Made by a program: the position numbers and the translations under genes. 64,000 bases of DNA from positions 682,001 to 746,000 of the forward strand of contig NZ_JANHAX010000002.1 in assembly GCF_030848945.1 (NCBI RefSeq), given 5' to 3'. Positions 49,132-59,007 of this stretch are shown here, in pieces. Source of the stretch: Marimonas arenosa. Lineage in GTDB: Bacteria; Pseudomonadota; Alphaproteobacteria; Rhodobacterales; Rhodobacteraceae. Below the pieces are notes generated by a model. That model was not told the DNA's origin and made no database searches. It worked only from the letters and a program-made list of their open reading frames with translations. Positions within the stretch are counted from its first letter, which is position 1. Every line of letters begins with the position of its first letter.

Positions 49132-50052
49132 TTAGACAGCCAGGTTGGGGATGATCTGTTTCTTGCGGCTCATAATGCCGGGCAGCACGACGGTGTCGCC
49201 CTGAACATCGGCGTCAAACGACTTTTCGGCAACGGTTTTCACCAGGTCGTTGGGCACCAGCAGGGTGGCTTCCTCGTTGAGGATATCGACCACGAAGAGC
49301 AACACCTGATCGACGCCATCCTCGGCGGCGACGGTTTGCATCGAAGCGATCAAGCTGTCCTTGCGATCGAGGATCATCCCGGGTGCGGTGGTTTCCAGCA
49401 CCGAGACGCGGAACTTGGTGCCGGACACCTCGTATTCCTTGCTGTCCATGCGCAGGAGTTCGGCATCGGAGAAGGCCGAGACATCGGACTTGGCGGCGAA
49501 CATTTCGGCGGCGTAATCGGGGATCGAGACCTCGAGATCGGCGGCCAGTTTCTCGGCCACGGCGCGGTCGTGATCGGTGGTGGTGGGCGAGCGGAATTCG
49601 AGCGTGTCGGACAGGATGCAGGTCAGCGCGGCGCCCTTGATGTCGTCTGGCATCTTGCTGTAATCGCTGCCGATTTTGTCGACCATGATGGTTGCCGTGC
49701 AGGCTAGGGGACGGATGGTGATGTCGATCGGGCCAGCCGTTTCGAGCCCGCCCACCAGCTTGTGGTGATCGATGATCTCGCGCACATCGGCGTTGTTGAT
49801 ATTGGCGGGCAGTTCGGCGGGGTTGTTGGTGTCGACCACGACGCAGGGCTGGCCGTCGGCCACGTCCGCGATGATTTCGGGCTTGTCGAGCGCCCAGCGG
49901 GTCAACATGAAATCGGCCTCGGTATTGGGTTCGCCCAGCAGCACGGGCTTTGCATCCACCCCCTTGATATCGTTGAGATACCAGGCCCAAAGGATGGGCG
50001 AGCCTGTGGAATCGGTGTCGGGTGATTTGTGGCCGAAAACGAGCGTGGTCAT
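49132..50052 (-). CDS. ppaC: Manganese-dependent inorganic pyrophosphatase (family II)
   Basis: A 306-residue DHH-family enzyme hydrolysing pyrophosphate. N-terminal metal motif GHKSPDTDS (H8, D12, D14), VVVDTNNPAEL, and DHH at 95-97 (IIDHHKLVGG). The C-terminal DHHA2 domain ends with SRKKQIIP, the substrate-binding lysine region. Single gene with its own terminator. Confidence 0.95.
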   Translation of the reverse strand: MTTLVFGHKSPDTDSTGSPILWAWYLNDIKGVDAKPVLLGEPNTEADFMLTRWALDKPEIIADVADGQPCVVVDTNNPAELPANINNADVREIIDHHKLVGGLETAGPIDITIRPLACTATIMVDKIGSDYSKMPDDIKGAALTCILSDTLEFRSPTTTDHDRAVAEKLAADLEVSIPDYAAEMFAAKSDVSAFSDAELLRMDSKEYEVSGTKFRVSVLETTAPGMILDRKDSLIASMQTVAAEDGVDQVLLFVVDILNEEATLLVPNDLVKTVAEKSFDADVQGDTVVLPGIMSRKKQIIPNLAV

Positions 50053-50370
50053 GGGGCAAATTCCTTCGCAATCAGAGCGTTTCGCGGCGCCTTATAAGGG
50101 CGCGGGCGCGGCTTGTCACGGGGGCGAAACGACGAACTTGCCGCGCCGCAGCAACGGGCGCGGTGATCGGCTGGAAAGGTAAATGAATGGCAGCGTGCGC
50201 CATCAGACGGGCGTCTGGCAGCCTGGCTGGCAACCTGTCTGGCAGGCAGGCTGGCCATATGTCGGTTAACCGGCGCCGCGCTGCAGCGTTAACGCGGCGT
50301 ACGCAGGGGGGCGGCGATCCGGGCGGCAGAGTGGATTCCCAAGCCGTGGCGCGCGCGGTAGAGTGGCCGC
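50053..50370. other. Divergent intergenic region with CTGGC-rich repeats
   Basis: No gene seen. At about 50208-50255 CTGGC occurs five times in close succession, partly as inverted copies with TGCCAG-like arms. Two GTTAAC palindromes lie near 50263 and 50289. The region must hold promoters for ppaC and for the DUF2161 gene. Confidence 0.4.
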
Positions 50371-51036
50371 ATGACCCGCCGCTTGTCCGAGACCGATCTC
50401 TACGCTCCCGTGAAAGCCTATCTCGAGGCGCGGGGCTATGTCGTCAAAGGCGAAGTCGGCGCCGCCGACGTGGTGGCGCGGCGCGGCGACGAAGAGCCAC
50501 TGATCGTCGAGTTGAAGACCGGGTTTTCGCTGACTCTGCTGCAACAGGCCGTGGCGCGGCAGGCGGTCAGTGATACGGTTTATGTCGCTGTACCGCGCTG
50601 GACGGGCAAAGTGGGCTGGCGCAGTTTCAAAGGCAATGTCGGTTTGTGCAAGCGACTTGGCGTCGGGGTGTTGTCGGTGCGGCTGAAGGACGGGCTTGTG
50701 CAGACGCATTGCGACCCGGTGCCGTTTCGGCCGCGCAAGTCGAAGCCGCGCAAGGCTGCGCTGCTGAAGGAGTTCACGGCGCGGGAGGGCGATCCGAACC
50801 CGGGCGGCATGGCGCGCGAAACCATTGTGACGGCCTATCGCCAGGGGGCGGTGAAATGCGCCCGCTACCTGGCGGAAAACGGCCCCAGCAAGGGGGCGGT
50901 CGTGGCGCGCGCCACGGGGGTGGTTCGGGCGACGACGGTGATGCGGGACAATCATTACGGCTGGTTCGAGAAGGTTGAGACCGGGATTTACCGACTGAGC
51001 CAATCGGGCCTTGCCGAGAACGTGATCGAAGCTTGA
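50371..51036 (+). CDS. DUF2161 protein, predicted PD-(D/E)xK phosphodiesterase fold
   Basis: A 221-residue protein. The nuclease-like core is visible: E28, AADVVARR with D33, and LIVELKTGF with E47-L-K49, the D...ExK arrangement of the restriction-endonuclease superfamily. A basic stretch PFRPRKSKPRKAALLK follows, then a C-terminal winged-helix-like region (about 155-215). It may act on nucleic acid, but no function is established and no methylase or toxin partner is nearby. Confidence 0.8.
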   Translation: MTRRLSETDLYAPVKAYLEARGYVVKGEVGAADVVARRGDEEPLIVELKTGFSLTLLQQAVARQAVSDTVYVAVPRWTGKVGWRSFKGNVGLCKRLGVGVLSVRLKDGLVQTHCDPVPFRPRKSKPRKAALLKEFTAREGDPNPGGMARETIVTAYRQGAVKCARYLAENGPSKGAVVARATGVVRATTVMRDNHYGWFEKVETGIYRLSQSGLAENVIEA

Positions 51037-51118
51037 CCGGGCGTGTCCACGGAACTGTGGCCGGTGACCGGGGATTTCGGTTAACCTGGTTCAGACGCAT
51101 AGCAAGGGGAGACAAATC

Positions 51119-51592
51119 ATGCGGCAATCGATGAACCGGCGCGACGTGCTGCGTGCGGCAATGGCCGTGACGGTTGCCGGAGCCGTGCCTGCCCGGGCGC
51201 AGGAGAAGCCGGCGATCCATATCGTGAAAGATCCGAATTGCGGCTGCTGTACGGCCTGGGCGCAGATCCTCAATGACGACGGGTTCGCGGTGACTTTCGA
51301 ACACAGTTCGGAGCCGGCCTTGACCCGGTTCAAGCAGCGGGTAGGACTTCCAAAGAACATGGCGTCCTGCCATACTGCCATCGTTGAGGGGTATGCCATC
51401 GAAGGACATGTGCCAGCGGCTGAAATAAGGCGGCTTCTGGCGGAACGGCCCGATGCCGTCGGTCTGTCGGTTCCGGGCATGCCCTATGGCTCGCCCGGGA
51501 TGGGGCCGGAAAGCGATCGCGATGCCTATTCGGTCTATCTCGTCCGCCGCGACGGATCCGTTGAGGTATTTTCCCACTATCCGGCGGGGTAG
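51119..51592 (+). CDS. DUF411 metal-binding protein (exported)
   Basis: A 157-residue protein with an N-terminal export signal containing a twin-arginine-like NRRDVL and ending ARAQ near residue 28. The mature domain starts with the cysteine motif KDPNCGCCTAW (C41, C43, C44) and contains SCHTAIVEGYAIEGHVP and VPGMPYGSPGM, typical of DUF411 proteins linked to copper and other metal handling. ATG 51119 follows GGGGAG. Confidence 0.87.
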   Translation: MRQSMNRRDVLRAAMAVTVAGAVPARAQEKPAIHIVKDPNCGCCTAWAQILNDDGFAVTFEHSSEPALTRFKQRVGLPKNMASCHTAIVEGYAIEGHVPAAEIRRLLAERPDAVGLSVPGMPYGSPGMGPESDRDAYSVYLVRRDGSVEVFSHYPAG

Positions 51593-51784
51593 ACTGGCCT
51601 AAACCAAGCGAAAATTCCGCAGTGGCGAGGTCAGGTCCGGGTGCAGACAGGCGCCTGTGTGTTAAGCCTTTGCCATTCATGAAGACAATGGCCGGCAGCG
51701 GTTCGGAAGGGTGTTGCGGGACGCGGGAAAGTGTTAGACCGCCCGCGCGTAAACCACGCTGTAGCAACGAAGGAACACGGGGCG

Positions 51785-53062
51785 ATGAACGACAAGCGGG
51801 TGATGATTGCGGGTGGCGGGATCGCGGGGCTGTCGCTGGCGCTGACGCTGGCCGAAATCGGTGTGCCTTGCACCGTCTTTGAAGCGGTGCGCGAACTCAA
51901 GCCACTGGGGGTAGGCATCAACCTGCAGCCCAATGCGGTGCGCGAACTCTACGACATGGGTATCGGACCCGAAGATCTGGACCGGGTCGGGCTGCCGGCG
52001 CTGGAATGGGCGCTGGTGGGGCTGAACGGCAATGACATCTACGCCGAGCCGCGCGGGCTTGAGGCGGGCTATGACTGGCCGCAATACGCGGTGCATCGCG
52101 GCAAGTTCCACATGTTGCTCCACGACAAACTGGTGGAGCGCGCCGGGGCCGGGAGCGTTGTGACGGGCGCGCGGGTGGCGGCCTATGAGCAGAGTGCGGA
52201 GGGCGTGACCGCGGTGGTCGAAATGGCCGATGGCAGTGAGCGGCGCGAGCGCGGCGCGCTGCTGATCGGCGCCGATGGCATTCATTCGGCGATCCGGGCG
52301 CAGATCCATCCCGACCAGCCGCCGATTCACTGGGGCGGGGCGGTGATGTGGCGCGGCACGACGCGGGCAAAACCGATCCGCACCGGGTCGTCCTTCGTCG
52401 GGTTGGGGACGCACCGGCAGCGGATGGTGATCTATCCGATCAGCCATGTCGGCGAGGATGGGCTGGCCGATATCAACTGGATCGCCGAGGTGACCTATGA
52501 TGATCCGGAGGCGCGCGACTCGGGCTGGTTCCGCCCGGTGGAGATCGACGCATTCGTGCATCATTTCGAGGGCTGGTCCTGGGACTGGCTGGATGTACCC
52601 GAGCTGATCCGGGGGGCGGATATCGCCTATGAAAACCCGATGATCGATCGTGATCCGGTGCCGACCTGGCGCGATGGCGCCGTGGCGCTGATGGGGGACG
52701 CGGCGCACGCGATGTACCCCACCGGGTCGAACGGGGCGAGCCAGGCGATTGTCGATGCCCGCGTCATGGGGGCGAAGATGCTGGAGCACGGGGTGTGCCG
52801 TGACGCGCTTGCCGCTTACGACGAAGCACTGTGCGGGCCGGTGTCGGAACTGATCCTGCGCAACCGGGGAGCGGGGCCCTTCGGTCTTTTGAATCTGGTC
52901 GACCAGCGTTGCGGCGGGGAGTTCGACGATATCGACGCGGTGATCCCGGCGGAGGAACGTGCAGCGTTCATGGCCGGTTACAAGACAGCGGCGGGGTTTG
53001 CCATCGAGAAGCTGAATGCCGCGCCGCGGACGATTGCGGAACGAGCGAGAGTCGGCGGTTGA
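51785..53062 (+). CDS. FAD-dependent monooxygenase (aromatic hydroxylase type)
   Basis: A 425-residue group A flavoprotein monooxygenase. Motifs: GGGIAGLSLALTL (10-22) for FAD, a middle ALLIGADGIHSAIR (DG motif), and GDAAHAMYPTGSNGASQAI (GD motif). Such enzymes use NAD(P)H and oxygen to hydroxylate phenolic rings; the overall look is close to the PhzS/3-hydroxybenzoate-6-hydroxylase group. Substrate unknown. ATG 51785 chosen over an earlier in-frame start without a ribosome-binding site. Confidence 0.88.
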   Translation: MNDKRVMIAGGGIAGLSLALTLAEIGVPCTVFEAVRELKPLGVGINLQPNAVRELYDMGIGPEDLDRVGLPALEWALVGLNGNDIYAEPRGLEAGYDWPQYAVHRGKFHMLLHDKLVERAGAGSVVTGARVAAYEQSAEGVTAVVEMADGSERRERGALLIGADGIHSAIRAQIHPDQPPIHWGGAVMWRGTTRAKPIRTGSSFVGLGTHRQRMVIYPISHVGEDGLADINWIAEVTYDDPEARDSGWFRPVEIDAFVHHFEGWSWDWLDVPELIRGADIAYENPMIDRDPVPTWRDGAVALMGDAAHAMYPTGSNGASQAIVDARVMGAKMLEHGVCRDALAAYDEALCGPVSELILRNRGAGPFGLLNLVDQRCGGEFDDIDAVIPAEERAAFMAGYKTAAGFAIEKLNAAPRTIAERARVGG

Positions 53063-53219
53063 CGGGTCGGGTGAGTGCCAGGCGATGTCCGCTGCTGGCC
53101 AGGCGGGGATGTTGACGCTGTCGGGAGTTCCCGGCCCGGCTTGGGTCGTGAATGGCAGGTTCAGGCCAGAACGGGATATGCCCCGATCCGTCGCTCCGTG
53201 CCAACGCCCTATCCGGGGG

Positions 53220-54101
53220 CTATCGGTGCCGGCGGGTAAAATCGGCCACCAGTGACACGATTTGCGGCGCCAGAAGCGGGGTGATGATGTGCCCCATGCC
53301 CTTGATCGCGTGATATTCCGCCCCGGGGATGTGGTGGGCAATCTCTTCGCCCAGTTCCACCGGGATCAGCGTATCATCGACGCCGTGGATGACGCAGCAG
53401 GGCGTGGTCACCTGTTGCAGCAGCGGCCGGCGGTCGGGGGCGGCCATAGTGGCGAGAAGCTGGCGGTTGATGCCTTCGGCGTCGTGCCCGCGATCCCAGG
53501 CGCGGGCCGCCTCGGCGCGGATCTCGTTCTCGGCCATGGGAAAGCCGGGCGAGCCGAAGCTGGCATGGCCCGCGACCCAGTTGTCCTGGGCCTCTTCGCG
53601 AGTCTCCGGGCGGGCCAGCAGTCGTGGTAGGATCTCGGCGCGGTGACCGCGTTCCAGGATCGGGCGGCAGGCGGTCATCACGATGGTGTCGGTCAGCAGC
53701 CGGTCGGGATAGGACATGGCGAGGATCTGGGCGATGGCGCCGCCCATCGAGATGCCGAAGACATGCGCACGGGCGATGCCGAGCGCGTCCATCAGCCCGA
53801 TCACATCACGCGCCATGTCGTCGAGCGTGTAGGCGGGCGCGATCTCGTCTCCGGCGGCGACATGGGCGGTGATCTCGTCCGGATCGCCGGGCACGCCGGG
53901 TGCCGGGCAGCGGCTTGACAGCCCGACATCGCGGTTGTCGAAAATGATGCAGCGGAAGCCGGCGCGGACGAAGCCCTGCACGAAATTCTCGGGCCAGTGG
54001 ACGAGCTGGGTGCCGAGCCCGCGGATCAGGATCATGGCCGGGTCGGTGTTCTGCCCGTGATCCTCGACTTCAAGCGAAATACCGTTGGCCGCGATCTGCA
54101 T
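53220..54101 (-). CDS. Alpha/beta hydrolase
   Basis: A 293-residue alpha/beta-fold hydrolase. The nucleophile motif is GISMGG (S118), FDNRDVGLSS is the typical loop after strand 4, and the catalytic His is in AIKGMGHIITP. The ATG overlaps the TraB/GumN stop by one base, so the two are translated together. Substrate unknown. Confidence 0.88.
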   Translation of the reverse strand: MQIAANGISLEVEDHGQNTDPAMILIRGLGTQLVHWPENFVQGFVRAGFRCIIFDNRDVGLSSRCPAPGVPGDPDEITAHVAAGDEIAPAYTLDDMARDVIGLMDALGIARAHVFGISMGGAIAQILAMSYPDRLLTDTIVMTACRPILERGHRAEILPRLLARPETREEAQDNWVAGHASFGSPGFPMAENEIRAEAARAWDRGHDAEGINRQLLATMAAPDRRPLLQQVTTPCCVIHGVDDTLIPVELGEEIAHHIPGAEYHAIKGMGHIITPLLAPQIVSLVADFTRRHR

Positions 54102-55093
54102 CAGTCTGCCTTTGCGTCGAGAGTCAGGGGGGCGATGGTGTAACCGCGCTGTTCAAGCCGGCGCAACAGTCCGATTTCGCCGGGCAGGTGGCCGGCGCCG
54201 ACGGCGACGAAGACCTTCTTGCCGGTGGCGTTGGCCTCGAGCTCCTCGACCCAGGCGCGGTTTCGTTTTGTCAGCAGCACGTCCTCGAATTTCGCGAAGT
54301 CCGCCTCGGCGGTGGGGCCGCCATACTGGATCGACAACGACCGGCCGAATTCCCACAGCAGCGAGACGCGGCCCGCGAGGTAGAGTTGCAGCATGGTCTC
54401 CTGCAGGTCGTCGGGGTCGATCGGCAGGTCGAGCGAAAGCTTGATCATCGCGATCTGCTCGGCCTCGCTGAAACTGTCGAGCACGTGCACGGTGGTCATC
54501 ACGTCCTCGATCGAGCGGCCGGGCTGGCCGGTCTCGTGCAGGGCGCGCGACAGGCGTTCGTCGATGCCCTTTTCGCCCGATGTCTGGGCCTTGATCTGGC
54601 AGGGGCTGAGGCCCAGCATCATCGAGACGAAGATCGGCTTGAACTTGGCGGCCATGAAAGACGGGATGCCGCGTTCGGCCATGGCGGCGCGCAGGCGCTG
54701 CCAGTCGTCCTCGTCCAAGAGTTCGGGCAGCGTCGGGCCGTCGGTGATGAACATGATCGAGGCGTCGGTGGTGGCGCGGCGCTCGAAGGCCTGCAGGTCG
54801 GGATAGCTCATCTCGAAATAGCTGAGCTCGGCGGCCTGCGCATGAGGCAGCAGCGCGTCGAGCTGGTCGGCGGTGGCCTGGTGCGCGATGTGATAGGTGC
54901 CGAACAGGGTGAATTCGGTGTCGCCCCTGGTGGCGCGCCAGAACAGGCCCTCGGGGTAGGGCGCGATGCCGGCGCGGGCCTCGAGTTTGAGCCGCTCTTC
55001 GGTGGGCATCTGCGGCAGCAGGTCGGTGCCCGAGCAGTCGAAGGCATGAAGCGGCGTGGCGAGGAGGAAGAGGAAGGTGAGGAGAAATCGCAA
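54101..55093 (-). CDS. TraB/GumN-family protein
   Basis: About 330 residues with a signal peptide (RFLLTFLFLLATPLHA) when started at TTG 55093. Family motifs are FTLFGTYHIAHQ near the N-terminus and VGAGHLPGEIGLL near the C-terminus, the paired Gx2H elements of the TraB/GumN/TIKI fold, which can be a metal-dependent protease. Function in bacteria is unclear. A longer open frame upstream runs antisense through a lumazine synthase remnant, so it is not coding. Confidence 0.83.
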   Translation of the reverse strand: MRFLLTFLFLLATPLHAFDCSGTDLLPQMPTEERLKLEARAGIAPYPEGLFWRATRGDTEFTLFGTYHIAHQATADQLDALLPHAQAAELSYFEMSYPDLQAFERRATTDASIMFITDGPTLPELLDEDDWQRLRAAMAERGIPSFMAAKFKPIFVSMMLGLSPCQIKAQTSGEKGIDERLSRALHETGQPGRSIEDVMTTVHVLDSFSEAEQIAMIKLSLDLPIDPDDLQETMLQLYLAGRVSLLWEFGRSLSIQYGGPTAEADFAKFEDVLLTKRNRAWVEELEANATGKKVFVAVGAGHLPGEIGLLRRLEQRGYTIAPLTLDAKAD

Positions 55094-55159
55094 AGGGCCT
55101 GGTCCGGTTCTTGTCAAAGCTTGTTCGCGCAGGCTAGCGCGTTCGGGACGGGGATAGAA

Positions 55160-55412
55160 CGGGTATTTCGCTTGCGAAGCTTTCTTGGTCGATGGCGGGA
55201 TGTACCTGAGTTCGTGGCCTAGGTCATAGTCGACGGGCTGATGCGCGCGGGGCTGGACACGGGCGTGCCGGCGCTGTCGGTGTCGCTGACGCCGCACCAG
55301 TACCAGGAGACTGCGCATCACGATGCGATCTTCGAGGCGCATTTCGTTGAAAAAGGGCGCGAGGCGGCGCGGGCGGCGCTGGGGGTTTTGAAGGCGAGGG
55401 AAGGGTTGTGGC
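55160..55412 (+). pseudogene. ribH: Decayed type-II lumazine synthase (ribH2) remnant
   Basis: Pieces of a RibH2-type lumazine synthase are readable in two frames. AFLVDGGMY (55179-55205) matches the phosphate-loop region; the frame then shifts and EFVA is followed by an in-frame TAG (55220-55222), then VIVDGLMRAGLDTGVPALS, SVSLTPHQYQE and FEAHFVEKGREAARAAL in the same frame to about 55412. In intact RibH2 these segments are contiguous, with about two residues between GGIY and DFVA; here four bases are missing. The N-terminal half is too eroded to read. The enzyme makes the riboflavin precursor; this copy cannot. Confidence 0.8.
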
Positions 55413-55456
55413 ATAGAGGCCCGAACCCCAGGCGGAGAAGAAGCCGCCCGGGGAGG

Positions 55457-56248
55457 TCAGTTTGGCCGCGAAAACCGGTTCAGAACAGCCACTGTTTCAT
55501 CATGGCCTTCGGCAAAATCCATGCAACTGGCCCCGGAGAAGCATCCGCGCCCTGTGTCACCGGCGCGGATGTTGATATCGGCGCCGGCAAGCAGGAGCGC
55601 CTCTGTGGCCACCGGGTTCCATTCGGAAACAGCGTAGATCAGCGGGGTCCACTGAAGCTGCCCGGTGATTTGGTTGATATCCGCGCCGCCGTCAGCGCAG
55701 CGGCGAATGACCCGGGCCAGTTTGGCCGGGTCGATACCATCGAGCCGGGCAAAGCCGAGGCCGTGGAGGACGTTGGAGTCCGCCAGGCCTTTGCGCGGGT
55801 CGGCCCCTGCATCAAGGAGGAAGTCGACAAGTTCGATTGAAAAGCCGAACATGCAGGACATCGCGTGATAGAGCGCTGTTGCGTCGAATTCACCAAATCG
55901 TTGGTTGATGTCCCACGTTTTCAAGGCGTCTCGCACGGATGCAAGATTGCCGCCCTCAATCGCGTCTTCGATCGCGTCAAAAATCTCTGGCTGTGGTTCG
56001 ACCGTTTCCGCAGGAGGTTGTGTGACTGACATCGCGAACTCTGGATCCGAAAGCATCTCTTTCATCATGTCCATGCCATTTGCGATATCCAGCAGGTTTT
56101 CGTTGTTCGGAGAGCCTTGAAGCGCGGTTTTGACATCTTGGTGCAGTTGCTCGAATGCAGGGGAAATGCGCGCGACGCCATCGTTCCGGATCTCGACCCT
56201 GTTATCAATCAATGCGGCAAACCTGCGTGCCAAGTCCGAAAAATCCAT
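55457..56248 (-). CDS. Ankyrin-repeat protein
   Basis: About 263 residues with a poorly conserved N-terminal part and ankyrin repeats from about residue 95: FDAIEDAIEGGNLASVRDAL, ALYHAMSCMFGFSIELVDFLLDAGADP, TPLIYAVSEWNPVATEALLLAGADIN. No signal peptide, so probably a cytosolic protein-binding scaffold. Its composition is less GC-rich than its neighbours, which may mean a recent arrival. Start ATG 56248 with GAGG nine bases upstream; another ATG lies five codons earlier. Confidence 0.8.
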   Translation of the reverse strand: MDFSDLARRFAALIDNRVEIRNDGVARISPAFEQLHQDVKTALQGSPNNENLLDIANGMDMMKEMLSDPEFAMSVTQPPAETVEPQPEIFDAIEDAIEGGNLASVRDALKTWDINQRFGEFDATALYHAMSCMFGFSIELVDFLLDAGADPRKGLADSNVLHGLGFARLDGIDPAKLARVIRRCADGGADINQITGQLQWTPLIYAVSEWNPVATEALLLAGADINIRAGDTGRGCFSGASCMDFAEGHDETVAVLNRFSRPN

Positions 56249-56373
56249 ATTGTGGAGCCTCACAATGCTATCTTGGTCGTGTCATATCGCGTTAGTCAGG
56301 CGGAAATTGGGCGCAGTATAGCCATTCGTGGCCAGCGGCGCGTGGGTCCATAGAAATTTCGATGTCTGCCCGC

Positions 56374-56402
56374 TTGACTCGCCCAACCCATCTCCTTAAC
56401 TA
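56374..56402 (+). promoter_or_regulatory. Candidate promoter of groESL
   Basis: TTGACT (56374-56379), a 17-base spacer and TAACTA (56397-56402), placing the transcription start at the left edge of the CIRCE element. Confidence 0.55.
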
Positions 56403-56409
56403 CCCACCG

Positions 56410-56436
56410 TTAGCACTCGGGGAGCATGAGTGCTAA
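56410..56436. promoter_or_regulatory. CIRCE element (HrcA operator)
   Basis: TTAGCACTC-N9-GAGTGCTAA matches the CIRCE consensus exactly, 69 bases before groES. HrcA binds here and represses the operon until heat stress. Confidence 0.97.
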
Positions 56437-56505
56437 CGGCCGCACCGTGCCAGAAGGGCGGGGCGGTTCTGGGAGAAAACTGAGATCATTCAGAGGAGCC
56501 AAAAG

Positions 56506-56793
56506 ATGGCATTTACTCCGCTTCATGACCGCGTGGTGGTTCGCCGCGTCGAAGGCGAAGAGAAGACCGCGGGCGGGCTGATCATTCCCGACAGCGCCAA
56601 GGAAAAGCCGGCGGAAGGCGAAGTTGTGTCCGTGGGCGCAGGCGCACGCGACGACGACGGCGACCGCATCCCGATGGACGTGAAGGCCGGCGACCGCGTG
56701 CTGTTCGGCAAATGGTCGGGGACCGAGGTGCAGATCGGTGGCGAAGAGCTGCTGATCATGAAGGAATCCGACATCATGGGGATCATCGGCTGA
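56506..56793 (+). CDS. groES: Co-chaperonin GroES
   Basis: A 95-residue heptameric lid of the GroEL chamber. The opening [22 protein letters not shown] with the mobile loop, and the C-terminal [20 protein letters not shown] are characteristic. Preceded by AGAGGAG and under CIRCE control. Confidence 0.97.
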   Translation: MAFTPLHDRVVVRRVEGEEKTAGGLIIPDSAKEKPAEGEVVSVGAGARDDDGDRIPMDVKAGDRVLFGKWSGTEVQIGGEELLIMKESDIMGIIG

Positions 56794-56857
56794 TCGGCCG
56801 GACCCCGTGACGTGAAGCGGTGGGGGTCCCCCACCCGACGAGACACCAAGACATTAA

Positions 56858-58513
<1,656 letters not shown>

Positions 58514-58534
58514 GCTGTCTTTGCTAGGCAAAGG

Positions 58535-58566
58535 AAAAGGGGCCGCGATGTGCGGCCCCTTTTTTT
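58535..58566 (+). terminator. Rho-independent terminator of groESL
   Basis: Stem AAAAGGGGCCGC with GCGGCCCCTTTT (12 bp), loop GATGT, and a seven-T tail, 21 bases after the groEL stop. Confidence 0.92.
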
Positions 58567-58582
58567 GTTGTGCTTCGGCCGA

Positions 58583-58843
58583 TCAGAAATTGCCTGCGCT
58601 GGCGCCGGATTTGATGACCAAGTGAACCGCGGCATCCTGGCCCGGCGAGAGGCTGGCAGGTGTGCCGGGGCCGGCAATACGGTCGAGGCGGCGGGTGCGG
58701 TGGGGTGCCGTGCTTTCAAGAACCAGGTAGCGCGTCCCCAGATACAGACCGGCGAGGATGTCGCCGAGAACCTTGCGCAGCTTGGACGCGGCGTTTTCGG
58801 GCCGGGTGTATTGAGTGGGGATGTTTGCGGTAAAGAGAGCCAT
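58583..58843 (-). CDS. Hypothetical 86-residue protein divergent from the HxlR regulator
   Basis: An unrecognised small protein beginning MALFTANIPTQYTRPENA, with one amphipathic helix (SKLRKVLGDILAGLYLGTRY) and a Gly/Ala/Ser-rich tail. There is no signal peptide or membrane span. ATG 58843 is preceded by AAAGG with good spacing. Its divergent position next to an HxlR-type gene suggests it is the regulator's target. Confidence 0.6.
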   Translation of the reverse strand: MALFTANIPTQYTRPENAASKLRKVLGDILAGLYLGTRYLVLESTAPHRTRRLDRIAGPGTPASLSPGQDAAVHLVIKSGASAGNF

Positions 58844-59007
58844 GTTTGTACCTTTTCGTGGCGTGCTGATCGCGTTTTCGATTTGCCAAGCGTGCCGCAA
58901 AGGTTCGTTTTGCGGGTAGTGCAGGATGTGAACTGCTTCCGCTACACAAAGTGGACTGGATTGGCCCGGCGACCAGCGGCTAGTCTGATCCCGGAAGGAG
59001 GCCCGCG

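Noticed and set aside
51647-51658. Palindrome ACAGGCGCCTGT before the flavin monooxygenase gene
   Set aside because: Six-base arms of mixed GC content occur by chance in such DNA, and no promoter boxes are aligned with it.
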